From: Pseudoroseicyclus_A sp041714655
GTDB taxonomy: Bacteria; Pseudomonadota; Alphaproteobacteria; Rhodobacterales; Rhodobacteraceae
DNA: 64,000 nucleotides
Assembly: GCF_041714655.1 (NCBI RefSeq)
Contig: NZ_CP168219.1
Coordinates: forward strand, 1,302,001-1,366,000
Direction of reading: 5' to 3'
Shown here: piece by piece, positions 16,179-27,909 of the stretch
How the letters are laid out: the number at the start of each line of letters is the position of its first letter
Position numbering within the stretch: position 1 is the stretch's first letter
Notes under the pieces: model-generated
Database searches by the model: none
What the model was told of the DNA's origin: nothing
What the model saw: only the letters and a program-made list of their open reading frames with translations
Position numbers and translations under genes: made by a program

Positions 16179-17206
16179 AGGTCTTTCAGCTTCTGCCGGC
16201 GGACGATCCAGATGAAGACCGGCGCGCCGAGAAAGGCCGTCACGATGCCGACGTCAAGCTCCGACGGCCGGGCGATGACGCGGCCCGCCACGTCGGCGCC
16301 GATCAGAAGGGCCGCGCCCGTCAGGGCCGACAGCGGCAGCAGCCAGCGGTAATCCGGCCCGAAGATCAGGCGGCAGAGATGCGGCACCGCGAGCCCGACG
16401 AAGCCGATCGGCCCGCAGATCGCGGTCACCGCCCCGGCCAAGAGCACGGCCCCGAGCGCGGCGGCGGCCCGCGCCAGCATCACGCGCTCGCCGAGGCCCG
16501 CCGCCATCTCGTCCCCCAGCGCCAGCGCGTTCAGCGCGCCCCCCGAGGCGAGCGACAGGGCGCAGCCCGCGGCCAGGAAGGGCAGGACGGCGCGGATGCC
16601 CGCGAAGCCGGCGCCGCCGACGCCTCCCACCTGCCAGGCCTGCGCGCCACCGGCGATATCGGCATGGGGCAGAAGCACGGCGCTGATGAAGGCGCCGATG
16701 GCCACGGTGCTCGCGACGCCCGCGAGCGCCAGCTTGAGAGGGGTCGCCCCGCCGGGGCCGACCGAGGCGATGGCATAGACGAACCCCGCGGTCAGGCCGG
16801 CACCGGCGATGGCAGTCCAGATATAGGCGTGAAACCCCGCGAGGCCGAAGAAGGCGAGGCCCAGCGTCACCGCCAGCGCCGCCCCGGCATTGACGCCGAG
16901 GATGCCCGGATCCGCCAGCGGATTGCGCGTGACGCCTTGAAGGACGGCGCCGGAGAGCCCGAGCCCGGCGCCCGCCAGCGCGGCGAGCAGCGTCCGGGGC
17001 AGGCGCTTCGAGACCGCCGCCTCGCCGATGGTCTCGGTGGCGCCGGTGAGGCCGCCCCAGATCTCGGCGAGGCTGACGCTCCGCGTGCCGATGGCGACCG
17101 AGAGCGCGCAAAGCACCGCGAGCCCCGCGAGCACGGCCAGAAGCCAGAACCCGCGGGGCAGGGCGGCGCGCCGGTGGTGCGGCGCGGCGAGGCTGGCCTC
17201 GCTCAC
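16175..17206 (-). CDS. Iron-siderophore ABC transporter permease (FecCD family), first subunit
   Basis: A 343-aa FecCD-type permease. Recognisable blocks are RLPRTLLAALAGAGLGLSGA, VLQGVTRNPLADPGILGVN, ALALGDEMAAGLGERV, GPIGFVGLAVPHLCRLIFGP and SELDVGIVTAFLGAPVFIWI. Along with the second permease it forms the membrane channel for a ferric chelate. It overlaps both neighbours by 4 bp and is part of the operon running from the binding protein to the ATPase. Confidence 0.94.
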   Translation of the reverse strand: MSEASLAAPHHRRAALPRGFWLLAVLAGLAVLCALSVAIGTRSVSLAEIWGGLTGATETIGEAAVSKRLPRTLLAALAGAGLGLSGAVLQGVTRNPLADPGILGVNAGAALAVTLGLAFFGLAGFHAYIWTAIAGAGLTAGFVYAIASVGPGGATPLKLALAGVASTVAIGAFISAVLLPHADIAGGAQAWQVGGVGGAGFAGIRAVLPFLAAGCALSLASGGALNALALGDEMAAGLGERVMLARAAAALGAVLLAGAVTAICGPIGFVGLAVPHLCRLIFGPDYRWLLPLSALTGAALLIGADVAGRVIARPSELDVGIVTAFLGAPVFIWIVRRQKLKDL

Positions 17207-18192
17207 TCGCCCGCCCGCGCCGCCTCGGCGAGGAGCGCGACGTAATCGCCAAGCACCCAGGAGAGCGCCAGAGGCGTCGGGTTGGCGGCGGTGCCGAGCG
17301 GGTCATTGCCCAACGTCACGATGGCGCCGTTCTCGACCGCCGGCATCTTCGAGGTCAGCGGGTCGGCCTCCAGCGCGTCGATGAGCTCCTGCCCGCCATA
17401 GGTCACCACGAGGTCGACATCATCGAAGGCGTCGATCTGTTCGGCGCTGACCGAGCCGGAATAGGAGCCGCCGGCGGAGGCGTCGATGACGCTCTGCGGC
17501 ATCTCGAGACCGAGGTCTTCGAAGAACTTCACCCGCGTGTCGGCGGTGGTGTAGAAATTGAGGACAGACAGGTCTGTCGTGTCGAGATGGGTGATGAACA
17601 TCACCGACTTGCCGTCGAGCTCGGGATACTGGCCGATGGTCTCGTCGATCTCCGCCTCGATCTCGGCGATCAGCGCGTCGCCCTCTTCGGCCATGCCCAT
17701 GCCGGTCGCATTGATGCGGATCGACTGGCGCCAGTCGGTCGCCCAGGGCGCATCGGGATAGGCGATGGTGGGCGCGATCTGGCTCAGCGTGTCGTAATCC
17801 TCCTGGCTGAGGCCGGAATAACCGGCGAGGATCACATCGGGCTCCGTCGCCGCGACCGCCTCGAAATCGATTCCGTCGCCTTCGTCGAAGAGCACCGGCG
17901 CCTCGGCCCCGAGCTCGGCCAGACGCTCCGTGACCCAGGGCAGGAGCCCGTCGCCATCGTCATCGCCGAAATTTGCGGCAGCAAAGCCCACGGGCACGAT
18001 TCCGAGCGCCAGCGGCACCTCGTGATTGGCCCATTGCACCGTCGACACCCGCTCGGGCTTTGCGGTCAGAACGGTCGTTCCGAGCGCATGGGTGATGGTG
18101 ACGGGATAATCCTCCGCCGCCTGGGCGAGAAGCGGCCCGGCCGGGAGAATGGCGGGCAGGGCGGCGACAAGAGCGGGGGCGAGGCGGTGCAT
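17203..18192 (-). CDS. Iron-siderophore ABC transporter substrate-binding protein (FecB/FepB-like)
   Basis: A 329-aa periplasmic binding protein with an N-terminal signal peptide (about 25 residues, ending near LLAQA) and the helical-backbone fold of class III binding proteins. Segments include VTITHALGTTVLTAKPERV, VQWANHEVPLALGIVPVGF, FEAVAATEPDVILAGYSGL, IAPTIAYPDAPWATDWRQ and VSAEQIDAFDDVDLVVTYGG. These match the iron(III) dicitrate/enterobactin type. It is first in the four-gene importer operon. Upstream are a TTGACA (18251-18246) and a 12-base sequence shared with the bacterioferritin locus. The chelate transported is unknown. Confidence 0.92.
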   Translation of the reverse strand: MHRLAPALVAALPAILPAGPLLAQAAEDYPVTITHALGTTVLTAKPERVSTVQWANHEVPLALGIVPVGFAAANFGDDDGDGLLPWVTERLAELGAEAPVLFDEGDGIDFEAVAATEPDVILAGYSGLSQEDYDTLSQIAPTIAYPDAPWATDWRQSIRINATGMGMAEEGDALIAEIEAEIDETIGQYPELDGKSVMFITHLDTTDLSVLNFYTTADTRVKFFEDLGLEMPQSVIDASAGGSYSGSVSAEQIDAFDDVDLVVTYGGQELIDALEADPLTSKMPAVENGAIVTLGNDPLGTAANPTPLALSWVLGDYVALLAEAARAGE

Positions 18193-18204
18193 GGAGAATC
18201 TCCT

Positions 18205-18216
18205 AGTGAATCTGTC
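18205..18216 (-). promoter_or_regulatory. 12-base element shared with the bfd-bfr upstream region
   Basis: GACAGATTCACT occurs here on the minus strand, about 12 bases before the binding-protein ATG and overlapping the expected transcription start (TTGACA at 18251-18246). The identical 12-mer occurs at 47818-47829 before the bacterioferritin-associated ferredoxin gene. Both loci handle iron, so an iron-responsive operator is inferred. Confidence 0.4.
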
Positions 18217-18389
18217 GGATTTCTCAGACCAAGCCGCGCGGCGCTTGTCAACGCCCCCGCTGGCCCTCGCACCGCCGGAAGCGCCCGGAGGACGGGGTGG
18301 AACCTCCCGCGAGCCGGGTTAGTTTAACCATGACCGGCGGGGCAACCCGTCCGGCAACAGGGACGCTTTTCAGCGACGGAGGGACAGGA

Positions 18390-20342
18390 ATGCCCAAAGA
18401 GGCAACGCCAGCCACATCGCCAAGCTTGCAGGATCTTGCGGCACATCGCCTCGCCATCGAGGCGGTCTCGCCCCAGGTCGATGCCGGCCGCTTCGCCGCC
18501 AAGGGCGTCGCCGGCTGGCCGCTGACCATCGAGGCCGACATCATGTCGGACGGGCATGAGGTCATCGCCGCCACCGTGGTGACCGCAGCCGGCGAGACGC
18601 CCATGACCAAGGGCCAGAACGACCGCTGGGAGGCCGATGTCTCCTTCGATCAGGTCGGGCCGGCGCGGTTCTCCATCCGGGCCTGGCGTGACCTCTGGGC
18701 CACCTGGGCCCGCGACACCGGCAAGAAGATCGCCGCCGGGCAGGATGTGACGGTGGAGGTGCAGGAGGCCGCGCAGCTCCTCGACCGCGTCAAGAAAGCC
18801 GGCCCCGAGATCGCCGACCTCATTCGCGCCGCCAAGGCGGGCGACACCTCCGTTCTGCTCTCCGACGAGACGACGGCGCTCATGGCCGCCCACGGCCCCC
18901 GCGCCAACGTCACCGAGAGCGAGGCCCTGCCGCTCTGGATCGACCGCGAGCGCGCCGCCTTCTCCGCCTGGTACGAGCTCTTCCCGCGCTCGACCGGCCC
19001 CGAGGGTCAGCACGGCACGTTCCGCGACGTGATCTCGCGGCTGCCTTACGTGAAGGACCTCGGCTTCGACGTCCTCTACTTCCCGCCGATCCACCCGATC
19101 GGCACGACCAACCGCAAGGGCAAGAACAACTCGCTGAAATCCGAGCCCGGCGACATCGGCTCGCCCTATGCCATCGGATCGCCCGAGGGCGGGATGGACG
19201 CGCTGCACCCCGAGCTCGGCACCTTCGCCGATTTCGAGGCGCTGGTGAAGGCGGCGGCTCAGGAGGGGATCGAGATCGCGATGGACATCGCGCTCAACGC
19301 CTCGCCCGACCACCCTTGGATCAGGGAGCATCCCGACTGGTTCGAGCGGCGCCCGGACGGGACGATCAAATACGCCGAGAACCCGCCGAAGAAATACGAG
19401 GATATCGTCAACTTCCGCTATTACCTCGACGACGGCGCCCCGAATGCGCCGTTCTGGGAGGCGATCCGCGATCTTTTCCTCTTCTGGTCCGACAAGGGCG
19501 TGAAGAACTTCCGCGTCGACAATCCGCATACGAAGCCCTTCCCCTTTTGGGAATGGATCATCGCGGAGGTGCGCGCCCAGTATCCGGGGACGGTGTTCCT
19601 CTCGGAGGCCTTCACCCGCCCGAAGGTCATGAAGCGCCTCGCCAAGGTCGGCTACAACCAGAGCTATACCTATTACACCTGGCGCAATACCGCTGCCGAG
19701 CTGCAGGAGTATCTGGAGGAGCTGACGACGGAGGAATGCCGCCACTACATGCGGCCGAACTTCTTCGTCAACACGCCGGATATCAATCCGATCTTCACTC
19801 AATATTCCGGCCGCCCGGGCTTCCGCACCCGGGCGATCATGGCGGCCTCCCTCTCGGGCAACTGGGGGCTTTATTCGGGCTTCGAGCTCTGCGAGGCGGC
19901 GCCGCTGCCAGGGAAAGAGGAATATCTCGACAGCGAGAAATACCAGCTCCGCCACCGCGATTTCGATGCCGAGGGGCATATCAAGGACGATATCCGCCTC
20001 ATCAATCGCCTCCGGCGCGAGAACCCGGCGATGAAGGACTTCCTCAACCTGAAGTTCTTCACCGCCCATGACGAGCGCGTGCTGTATTACGGGCGCTTCG
20101 ACCCGGTGGCGCGCAATTACCTTCTCTTTCATGTGCTGATCGACCCCCATGCGGGCGCGCAATTCAACTTCGAGGTCCCGCTCTGGGAATTCGGGCTGGA
20201 AGATGCCGCCTCCATCGAGGTGGAGGATGCCGTTCACGGCAATCGCTTCATGTGGCACGGCAAGGACCATATGCTGACGCTCGATCCCGAAAACCGACCC
20301 TATGCGATCTGGAAACTTTTCCCGCCCGGAGGTGCCGTATGA
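18390..20342 (+). CDS. glgE: Alpha-1,4-glucan:maltose-1-phosphate maltosyltransferase
   Basis: A 650-aa GH13_3 enzyme that transfers maltosyl units from maltose-1-phosphate to growing alpha-1,4-glucan. The N-terminal beta domain and helical insert (about 1-190) precede the barrel. The predicted nucleophile is Asp377 (NFRVDNPH) and the acid/base Glu406 (FLSEAFTRP); their 29-residue spacing equals that of characterised GlgE. Also seen are YFPPIHPIGTTNRKGKNN, IALNASPDHPWIREHPDW and YNQSYTYYTWRN, all GlgE-specific. ATG 18390 is chosen for GGAGGG 6 bases upstream; the in-frame extension back to 18297 lacks family similarity. It is the first gene of the trehalose/glucan operon and overlaps treS-pep2 by ATGA. 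Confidence 0.95.
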   Translation: MPKEATPATSPSLQDLAAHRLAIEAVSPQVDAGRFAAKGVAGWPLTIEADIMSDGHEVIAATVVTAAGETPMTKGQNDRWEADVSFDQVGPARFSIRAWRDLWATWARDTGKKIAAGQDVTVEVQEAAQLLDRVKKAGPEIADLIRAAKAGDTSVLLSDETTALMAAHGPRANVTESEALPLWIDRERAAFSAWYELFPRSTGPEGQHGTFRDVISRLPYVKDLGFDVLYFPPIHPIGTTNRKGKNNSLKSEPGDIGSPYAIGSPEGGMDALHPELGTFADFEALVKAAAQEGIEIAMDIALNASPDHPWIREHPDWFERRPDGTIKYAENPPKKYEDIVNFRYYLDDGAPNAPFWEAIRDLFLFWSDKGVKNFRVDNPHTKPFPFWEWIIAEVRAQYPGTVFLSEAFTRPKVMKRLAKVGYNQSYTYYTWRNTAAELQEYLEELTTEECRHYMRPNFFVNTPDINPIFTQYSGRPGFRTRAIMAASLSGNWGLYSGFELCEAAPLPGKEEYLDSEKYQLRHRDFDAEGHIKDDIRLINRLRRENPAMKDFLNLKFFTAHDERVLYYGRFDPVARNYLLFHVLIDPHAGAQFNFEVPLWEFGLEDAASIEVEDAVHGNRFMWHGKDHMLTLDPENRPYAIWKLFPPGGAV

Positions 20343-23300
20343 GTCTCGCCGAAACGACCATGGCCGAAGAGGGCCTCCAGTCGGCGGACTGGTACAAGGA
20401 CGCAATCATCTACCAGCTTCACGTCAAGGCCTACATGGACAGCAACGGCGACGGGGTCGGCGATTTCGCCGGCCTCATGTCGCGGCTCGACCATGTGCAG
20501 TCGCTCGGCGCGACGGCCGTGTGGCTCTTGCCGTTCTATCCCTCGCCGCTCCGCGACGACGGCTATGACATCGCGGAATACAACGAGATAAACCCCTCCT
20601 ACGGCACGATGGAGGATTTCGACGCCTTCGTCGCCGAGGCGCATCGCCGGGGGCTCAAGGTCATCACCGAGCTCGTCATCAACCACACCTCGGACCAGCA
20701 CGAGTGGTTTCAGAAGGCGCGCCATGCGCCGAAGGGCAGCCCCGAGCGCAACTGGTATGTCTGGTCGGACGATCCGGCGAAATGGATGGACAAGACGCGG
20801 GTGATCTTCAACGACACCCACGATTCCAACTGGACTTGGGACCCGGTCGCCGAGCAATTCTACTGGCACCGCTTCTTCGACCACCAGCCGGATCTCAATT
20901 TCGACAATCCCGAGGTGCTGAAGGCCGTTCTCGATGTCATGCATTTCTGGCTCGACAAGGGGGTCGACGGCCTCCGGCTCGATGCCATTCCCTATCTGGT
21001 GGAGCGTGACGGCACCAACAACGAGAACCTGGACGAGACCCACGACGTGCTGAAGGCGATCCGCGCCGATCTCGATCAGCATTACGAGGGCCGGATGCTC
21101 CTCGCCGAGGCCAACCAGTGGCCGGAGGATACGCGGCCCTATTTCGGCGATGGGGATGAATGCCACATGGGCTTTCACTTCCCGCTGATGCCGCGTATGT
21201 ACATGGCCGTCGCCCAGGAGGATCGGCACCCGATCACGGATATCATCCGGCAGACGCCGGAGATTCCCGACAATTGCCAATGGGCGATTTTCCTGCGCAA
21301 CCATGACGAGCTGACGCTCGAGATGGTGACCGACAAGGAGCGCGATTACCTGTGGAATTTCTACGCCAGCGACAAGCGGGCGCGGATCAACATGGGCATT
21401 CGCCGCCGTCTTGCACCGCTTCTGCAGAACGACCGGCGGAAGCAAGAACTCCTCAATTCCATGCTGATGTCGATGCCGGGGACGCCGATCCTCTATTACG
21501 GCGACGAAATCGGCATGGGCGACAATATCTATCTCGGCGACCGCGACGGCGTGCGCACGCCGATGCAATGGTCGCCCGACAGGAATGCGGGCTTCTCCCG
21601 CGCCGAGCCGCAAAGGCTCTATCTGCCGACGATCCAGGATCCGGTCTTCGGCTATGAGGCGCGGAATGTGGAGGCGCAGTCGAACGACCCGTCGTCGCTG
21701 CTCAACTGGATGCGCCGCATGGTCGCCGTCCGCCAGAACCACGACGTGTTCGGGCGGGGCGAGATGCGGCTCCTTTATCCCTCCAACCGCAAGGTGCTGG
21801 CCTATATCCGCGAATACGAGGGCACGGCCGTCCTCTGCGTCGCCAACCTGTCGCGGCAGGCGCAGGCGGTCGAGATCGACCTCGGCGCCTATGCCGGCCG
21901 CGTGCCGGTCGAGCTGACGGGGCATTCTGCCTTCCCGCCGATCGGGGCGCTGCCCTATCTCGTCACCCTGCCGGCCTACGGCTTTTTCTGGTTCCTCCTC
22001 GCCGACGAGACGGAGGCGCCGAGCTGGCGCGCCGCGCCGCAGGAGATCCTGCCGGAATTCCTGACGCTGACGACCCGCGACGGCCGCGTCTCGAGCGCGC
22101 TTTCGGGCCGCGAGGGGCGGATGCTGCAGGAGGATGTCCTGCCGAACTACCTGCCGCTGCAACGCTGGTTCGCCGCGAAGGACAAGGTGATCAAGTCCAC
22201 CTCCATCGCGCCCCTGGCCGATCTGGAGGAGGGCCGCGCCGCGCTGTCGCTTCTTGAGGTCGACCTCGGCGACGAGGTGCAGGAGTACCTTCTGCCGCTC
22301 GCCGCGCTCTGGGGGGAGGATCACGTCTCCTTCGGCTCGCCGACGCTCGGCTATACGCTCTCCAAGCTCCGCCGCGGGCCCTCCGTCGGCGGGCTCATCG
22401 ACGGCACGGCCGATGTGCCGGCCATGACCGCGCTCTTCGAGAAGCTCCGCGAAGGCGGGGTGATCGAGGCGCGGGGCGGCCGGCTGATCCTCGACAAGGT
22501 GCCGGCGATGGATGCGCTGGAGGATCCGGGCGAGGCGCGCCTCCTTAACGTCGAGCAGTCGAACGCCACCATGGCCTTCTCCGACAAGGCGATCCTCAAG
22601 CTCTACCGCCGTCTCCGCGAGGGGGTGCAGCCCGATATCGAGGTCTCGCGCTACCTGACCGGCCCCGGCGGCTTCGACGGCACGCCTGCCTTCCTCGGCG
22701 AGCTCGCCTTCGAAAGCGATGCCGGCAAGCGCACCTCGCTCGGCGCCGCCTTCGGCTTCGTCCGCAACCAGGGCGATGCCTGGGCGGCGGTGACCGACGG
22801 GCTCGAGCGCATGGTTGCCGAGGCCGCCATCGACGATGGCGCCCCGGATTCCTACCTGCCGGGCCTCGACCTCGCCCCGCTGATCGGCCGGCGCACGGCC
22901 GAGATGCATGTCGCCCTCGCCAAGGGGACGGAGCCCGACTTCGCCCCCGAGGAGATGACGAAGGAGCGGCTGCGCGCCTTCACCGACGAGGTGACGGAGG
23001 AGCTGGACGCCGTGCTGGCCAGCCTCACCTCCACGAAGGACCTCTCGCCCGAGACCGCCGAGCTGGCGGAGCGGGTGCAGAAGGGCGGAAAGGCGCTGAA
23101 GAAGCGCCTGAAGGCGCTCGGCAAGATGACGCCCTCGGGCGCGCTCACCCGCATCCACGGGGATTACCACCTCGGCCAGGTGCTCGTCGCGCAGAACGAC
23201 GTGATGATCATCGACTTCGAGGGCGAGCCCCGGCGGACGATGGACGAACGCCGCGCCAAGGCGGCGCCGCTCCGCGACCTCGCCGGCATGATCCACTCGC

Positions 23301-23604
23301 TGGATTACGCCGCCTTCGCGGCCCGCAAATGGACGAGGGGCGCCGGCGGCGACGACGCCGAAGCGGCCGCGCAGATCGACGCCTGGCACGACCGTGCCTC
23401 CGCCGAACTGCGCGAGGCCTATGATGCCGCCATCGCCCCCAGCCCCGCGCATCCGAAGGATCCCGCCTTCGCCGCGGCGCTGCTCGATGCGCTCTACATA
23501 CAAAAGGCCGCCTATCAGGTCGGCTATGAACTCGCGATGCGGCCGACATGGCTCGACATCGGCCTCGCCGCGCTCGCGACGATGCTCCCAGAGGAAGGTG
23601 ATGC

Positions 23605-23608
<4 letters not shown>
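20339..23608 (+). CDS. treS: Trehalose synthase-maltokinase fusion (TreS-Pep2)
   Basis: A 1089-aa bifunctional protein. Residues 1 to about 560 are trehalose synthase (GH13_16), interconverting trehalose and maltose: Asp215 (GLRLDAIPYL) as nucleophile, Glu257 (LLAEANQ) as acid/base, Asp323 in FLRNHDELT, plus YKDAIIYQLHVKAYMDSNGD at the N-terminus. From about residue 610 it is an aminoglycoside-phosphotransferase-like maltokinase (Pep2/Mak), with LPLQRWFAAKDK at its start, His940 region HGDYHLGQ and MIIDFEGEP as the metal motif. Together the halves make maltose-1-phosphate from trehalose and ATP for GlgE. Fusion channels maltose between sites and is known in several bacteria. It overlaps both neighbours by 4 bp. 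Confidence 0.96.
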
Positions 23609-25803
<2,195 letters not shown>

Positions 25804-25809
25804 CCATCC

Positions 25810-27909
25810 ATGAAAGCCCCCGCCGTGGTGACCGAGCGCCCGATTCTCGCCGGATCGGACGTGCCCCTCGGCGCGACATGGGACGGGACGGGGACGAACT
25901 TCGCCCTGTTCTCCGCCAATGCGACCAAGGTCGAGCTCTGCCTCTTCGACTCCCGCGGCCGCCGCGAGACGGCGCGGATCGAGCTGCCGGAATACACGCA
26001 CCAGGTCTGGCACGGCTATCTGCCCGATGTGCGCCCCGGCCAGCTCTACGGCTACCGGGTGCACGGGCCCTATGCGCCCGAGGCGGGCCACCGCTTCAAC
26101 CCGCACAAGCTGCTCCTCGACCCCTATGCGCTCCAGCACCGGGGAGACCTGCGCCCGCATTCAGCGATCTTCGGCTACCGGATGGGCCATTCGCAGGGCG
26201 ACCTCAGCTACGACCGGCGCGACAGCGCCTTCGTCGTGCCGAAATCGGTGGTGGTCGACAGCGCCCATACCTGGGGCGGCGACTTCCGCCCAGGGCAACC
26301 CTGGGGCCGCACGGTGATCTACGAGGCGCATGTCGGCGGCATGACCATGGGCCGGCAGGACATCGAGCCGAAGCTCCGCGGCACGTTCGAGGGGCTGGCC
26401 GACCCGCGCGTCATCGACCATCTGGTGCAGCTCGGCGTCACCTCGCTGGAGCTGCTGCCCGTGCAGGCCTTCTATGACGAAGGGCACCTGACCGACAAAG
26501 GGCTCGTCAACTGGTGGGGCTATTCGACCCTCGGCTTCTTCGCCCCGGCGCCGCGCTTCCTCACCGACAACGGCTCGCTCCACGAGTTCAAGCTGATGGT
26601 CCGCCGCCTGCACGAGGCGGAGATCGAGGTCATCATGGATGTGGTCTACAACCACACCGCCGAGGGCAACCAGATGGGCCCGACGCTGAGCTTCCGCGGC
26701 ATCGACAACGCCAGCTACTACACGCTCGCCGACGATCCGCGCTATTACTTCGACACGACCGGCACCGGCAACTCCTTGAATCTGCGCAATTCCCGCGTGC
26801 TGCAGATGGTGATGGACAGCCTTCGCTACTGGGTCGAGGAATGCCATGTCGACGGCTTCCGCTTCGACCTCGCCTCCACGCTCGGCCGCGACCGCGACAG
26901 CTTCTCGGAACATGCGGTCTTCCTCGAGGCGGTGCGGCAGGATCCGATCCTCGCCGGCGTGAAGCTCATCGCCGAGCCCTGGGACACCGGGCCGAACGGC
27001 TATCAGGTCGGCAATTTCCCCCCCGGCTGGGCGGAGTGGAACGACAAGTATCGCGACACCACCCGCGCCTTCTGGAAGGGCGACGGCGGCAAGCTGCCCG
27101 ACATGGCGGAGGCGCTGCTCGGCTCGGCCCCGACCTTCCAGAAGGCCGGCCGCCGCCCCTGGGCGAGCGTCAATTTCGTGACCGCCCATGACGGCTTCAC
27201 GCTGATGGATCTCGTCTCCTACAACGACAAGCACAACGAGGCGAATGGCGAAGAGAACCGCGACGGCCACAGCCACAACCTTTCGTGGAACTGCGGCGTC
27301 GAGGGGCCGACGGACGATCACGCCATCCTCGCGCTGAGGGATCGCCAGCGCCGCAACCTCATGGCCACGCTGATCTTTTCGCAAGGCACGCCCATGATCC
27401 TGATGGGCGACGAGCGCGGCCGCTCGCAGATGGGCAATAACAACAGCTATTGCCAGCCGGGCGAGATCAACTGGCTGGATTGGGAGGCGGGCGAAGAGCA
27501 GCTCGCCTTCGAAGAGTTCGTCCGCGGCCTTCTGCAGATCCGCGCCACGCGCGGCCTGTTCCTCGCCGAACGCTACCTCCACGCAGGCCCCGATGCCCGC
27601 CACGGGCGCTTCGCTAAATGGCTGCGCCCCGATGGCGAGGAGATGCGCGACGAGGATTGGGGCAATGGCGAGGCGCGCGCCGTGGGGCTCTTGCTGCACG
27701 AGGAGGGCACCTTCCTCTTCATGGCGCTCAACGCCTCCGACACCGACGTGGCCTTCCTGATGCCGGGCGATGCGAGCCGCACCTGGCGCCGGCTTGTCGA
27801 CACCGCGACGGGCGTCGCCGATCCCGACGCGCCCCTGAAACCCGAAGATGGCGGCGCGGCCCTGCCGGCCCGCAGTTTCGCCCTGTTCGAGACCGAAATG
27901 CATGGATGA
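25810..27909 (+). CDS. glgX: Glycogen debranching enzyme (GlgX/TreX type)
   Basis: A 699-aa GH13_11 isoamylase-type enzyme cutting alpha-1,6 links. CBM48 is at the N-terminus (LGATWDGTGTNFALFSANAT, VELCLFDSRGRRET). Catalytic residues are Asp353 (GFRFDLASTLGRD) and Glu389 (LIAEPWDTGPNGYQVGNFPP). LLDPYALQHRGD and SYNDKHNEANGEENRDGHSH are typical. It frees linear malto-oligosaccharides that TreY and TreZ, encoded directly downstream, convert to trehalose, so it functions as the TreX partner. Its stop lies 8 bases inside the treZ reading frame. Confidence 0.96.
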   Translation: MKAPAVVTERPILAGSDVPLGATWDGTGTNFALFSANATKVELCLFDSRGRRETARIELPEYTHQVWHGYLPDVRPGQLYGYRVHGPYAPEAGHRFNPHKLLLDPYALQHRGDLRPHSAIFGYRMGHSQGDLSYDRRDSAFVVPKSVVVDSAHTWGGDFRPGQPWGRTVIYEAHVGGMTMGRQDIEPKLRGTFEGLADPRVIDHLVQLGVTSLELLPVQAFYDEGHLTDKGLVNWWGYSTLGFFAPAPRFLTDNGSLHEFKLMVRRLHEAEIEVIMDVVYNHTAEGNQMGPTLSFRGIDNASYYTLADDPRYYFDTTGTGNSLNLRNSRVLQMVMDSLRYWVEECHVDGFRFDLASTLGRDRDSFSEHAVFLEAVRQDPILAGVKLIAEPWDTGPNGYQVGNFPPGWAEWNDKYRDTTRAFWKGDGGKLPDMAEALLGSAPTFQKAGRRPWASVNFVTAHDGFTLMDLVSYNDKHNEANGEENRDGHSHNLSWNCGVEGPTDDHAILALRDRQRRNLMATLIFSQGTPMILMGDERGRSQMGNNNSYCQPGEINWLDWEAGEEQLAFEEFVRGLLQIRATRGLFLAERYLHAGPDARHGRFAKWLRPDGEEMRDEDWGNGEARAVGLLLHEEGTFLFMALNASDTDVAFLMPGDASRTWRRLVDTATGVADPDAPLKPEDGGAALPARSFALFETEMHG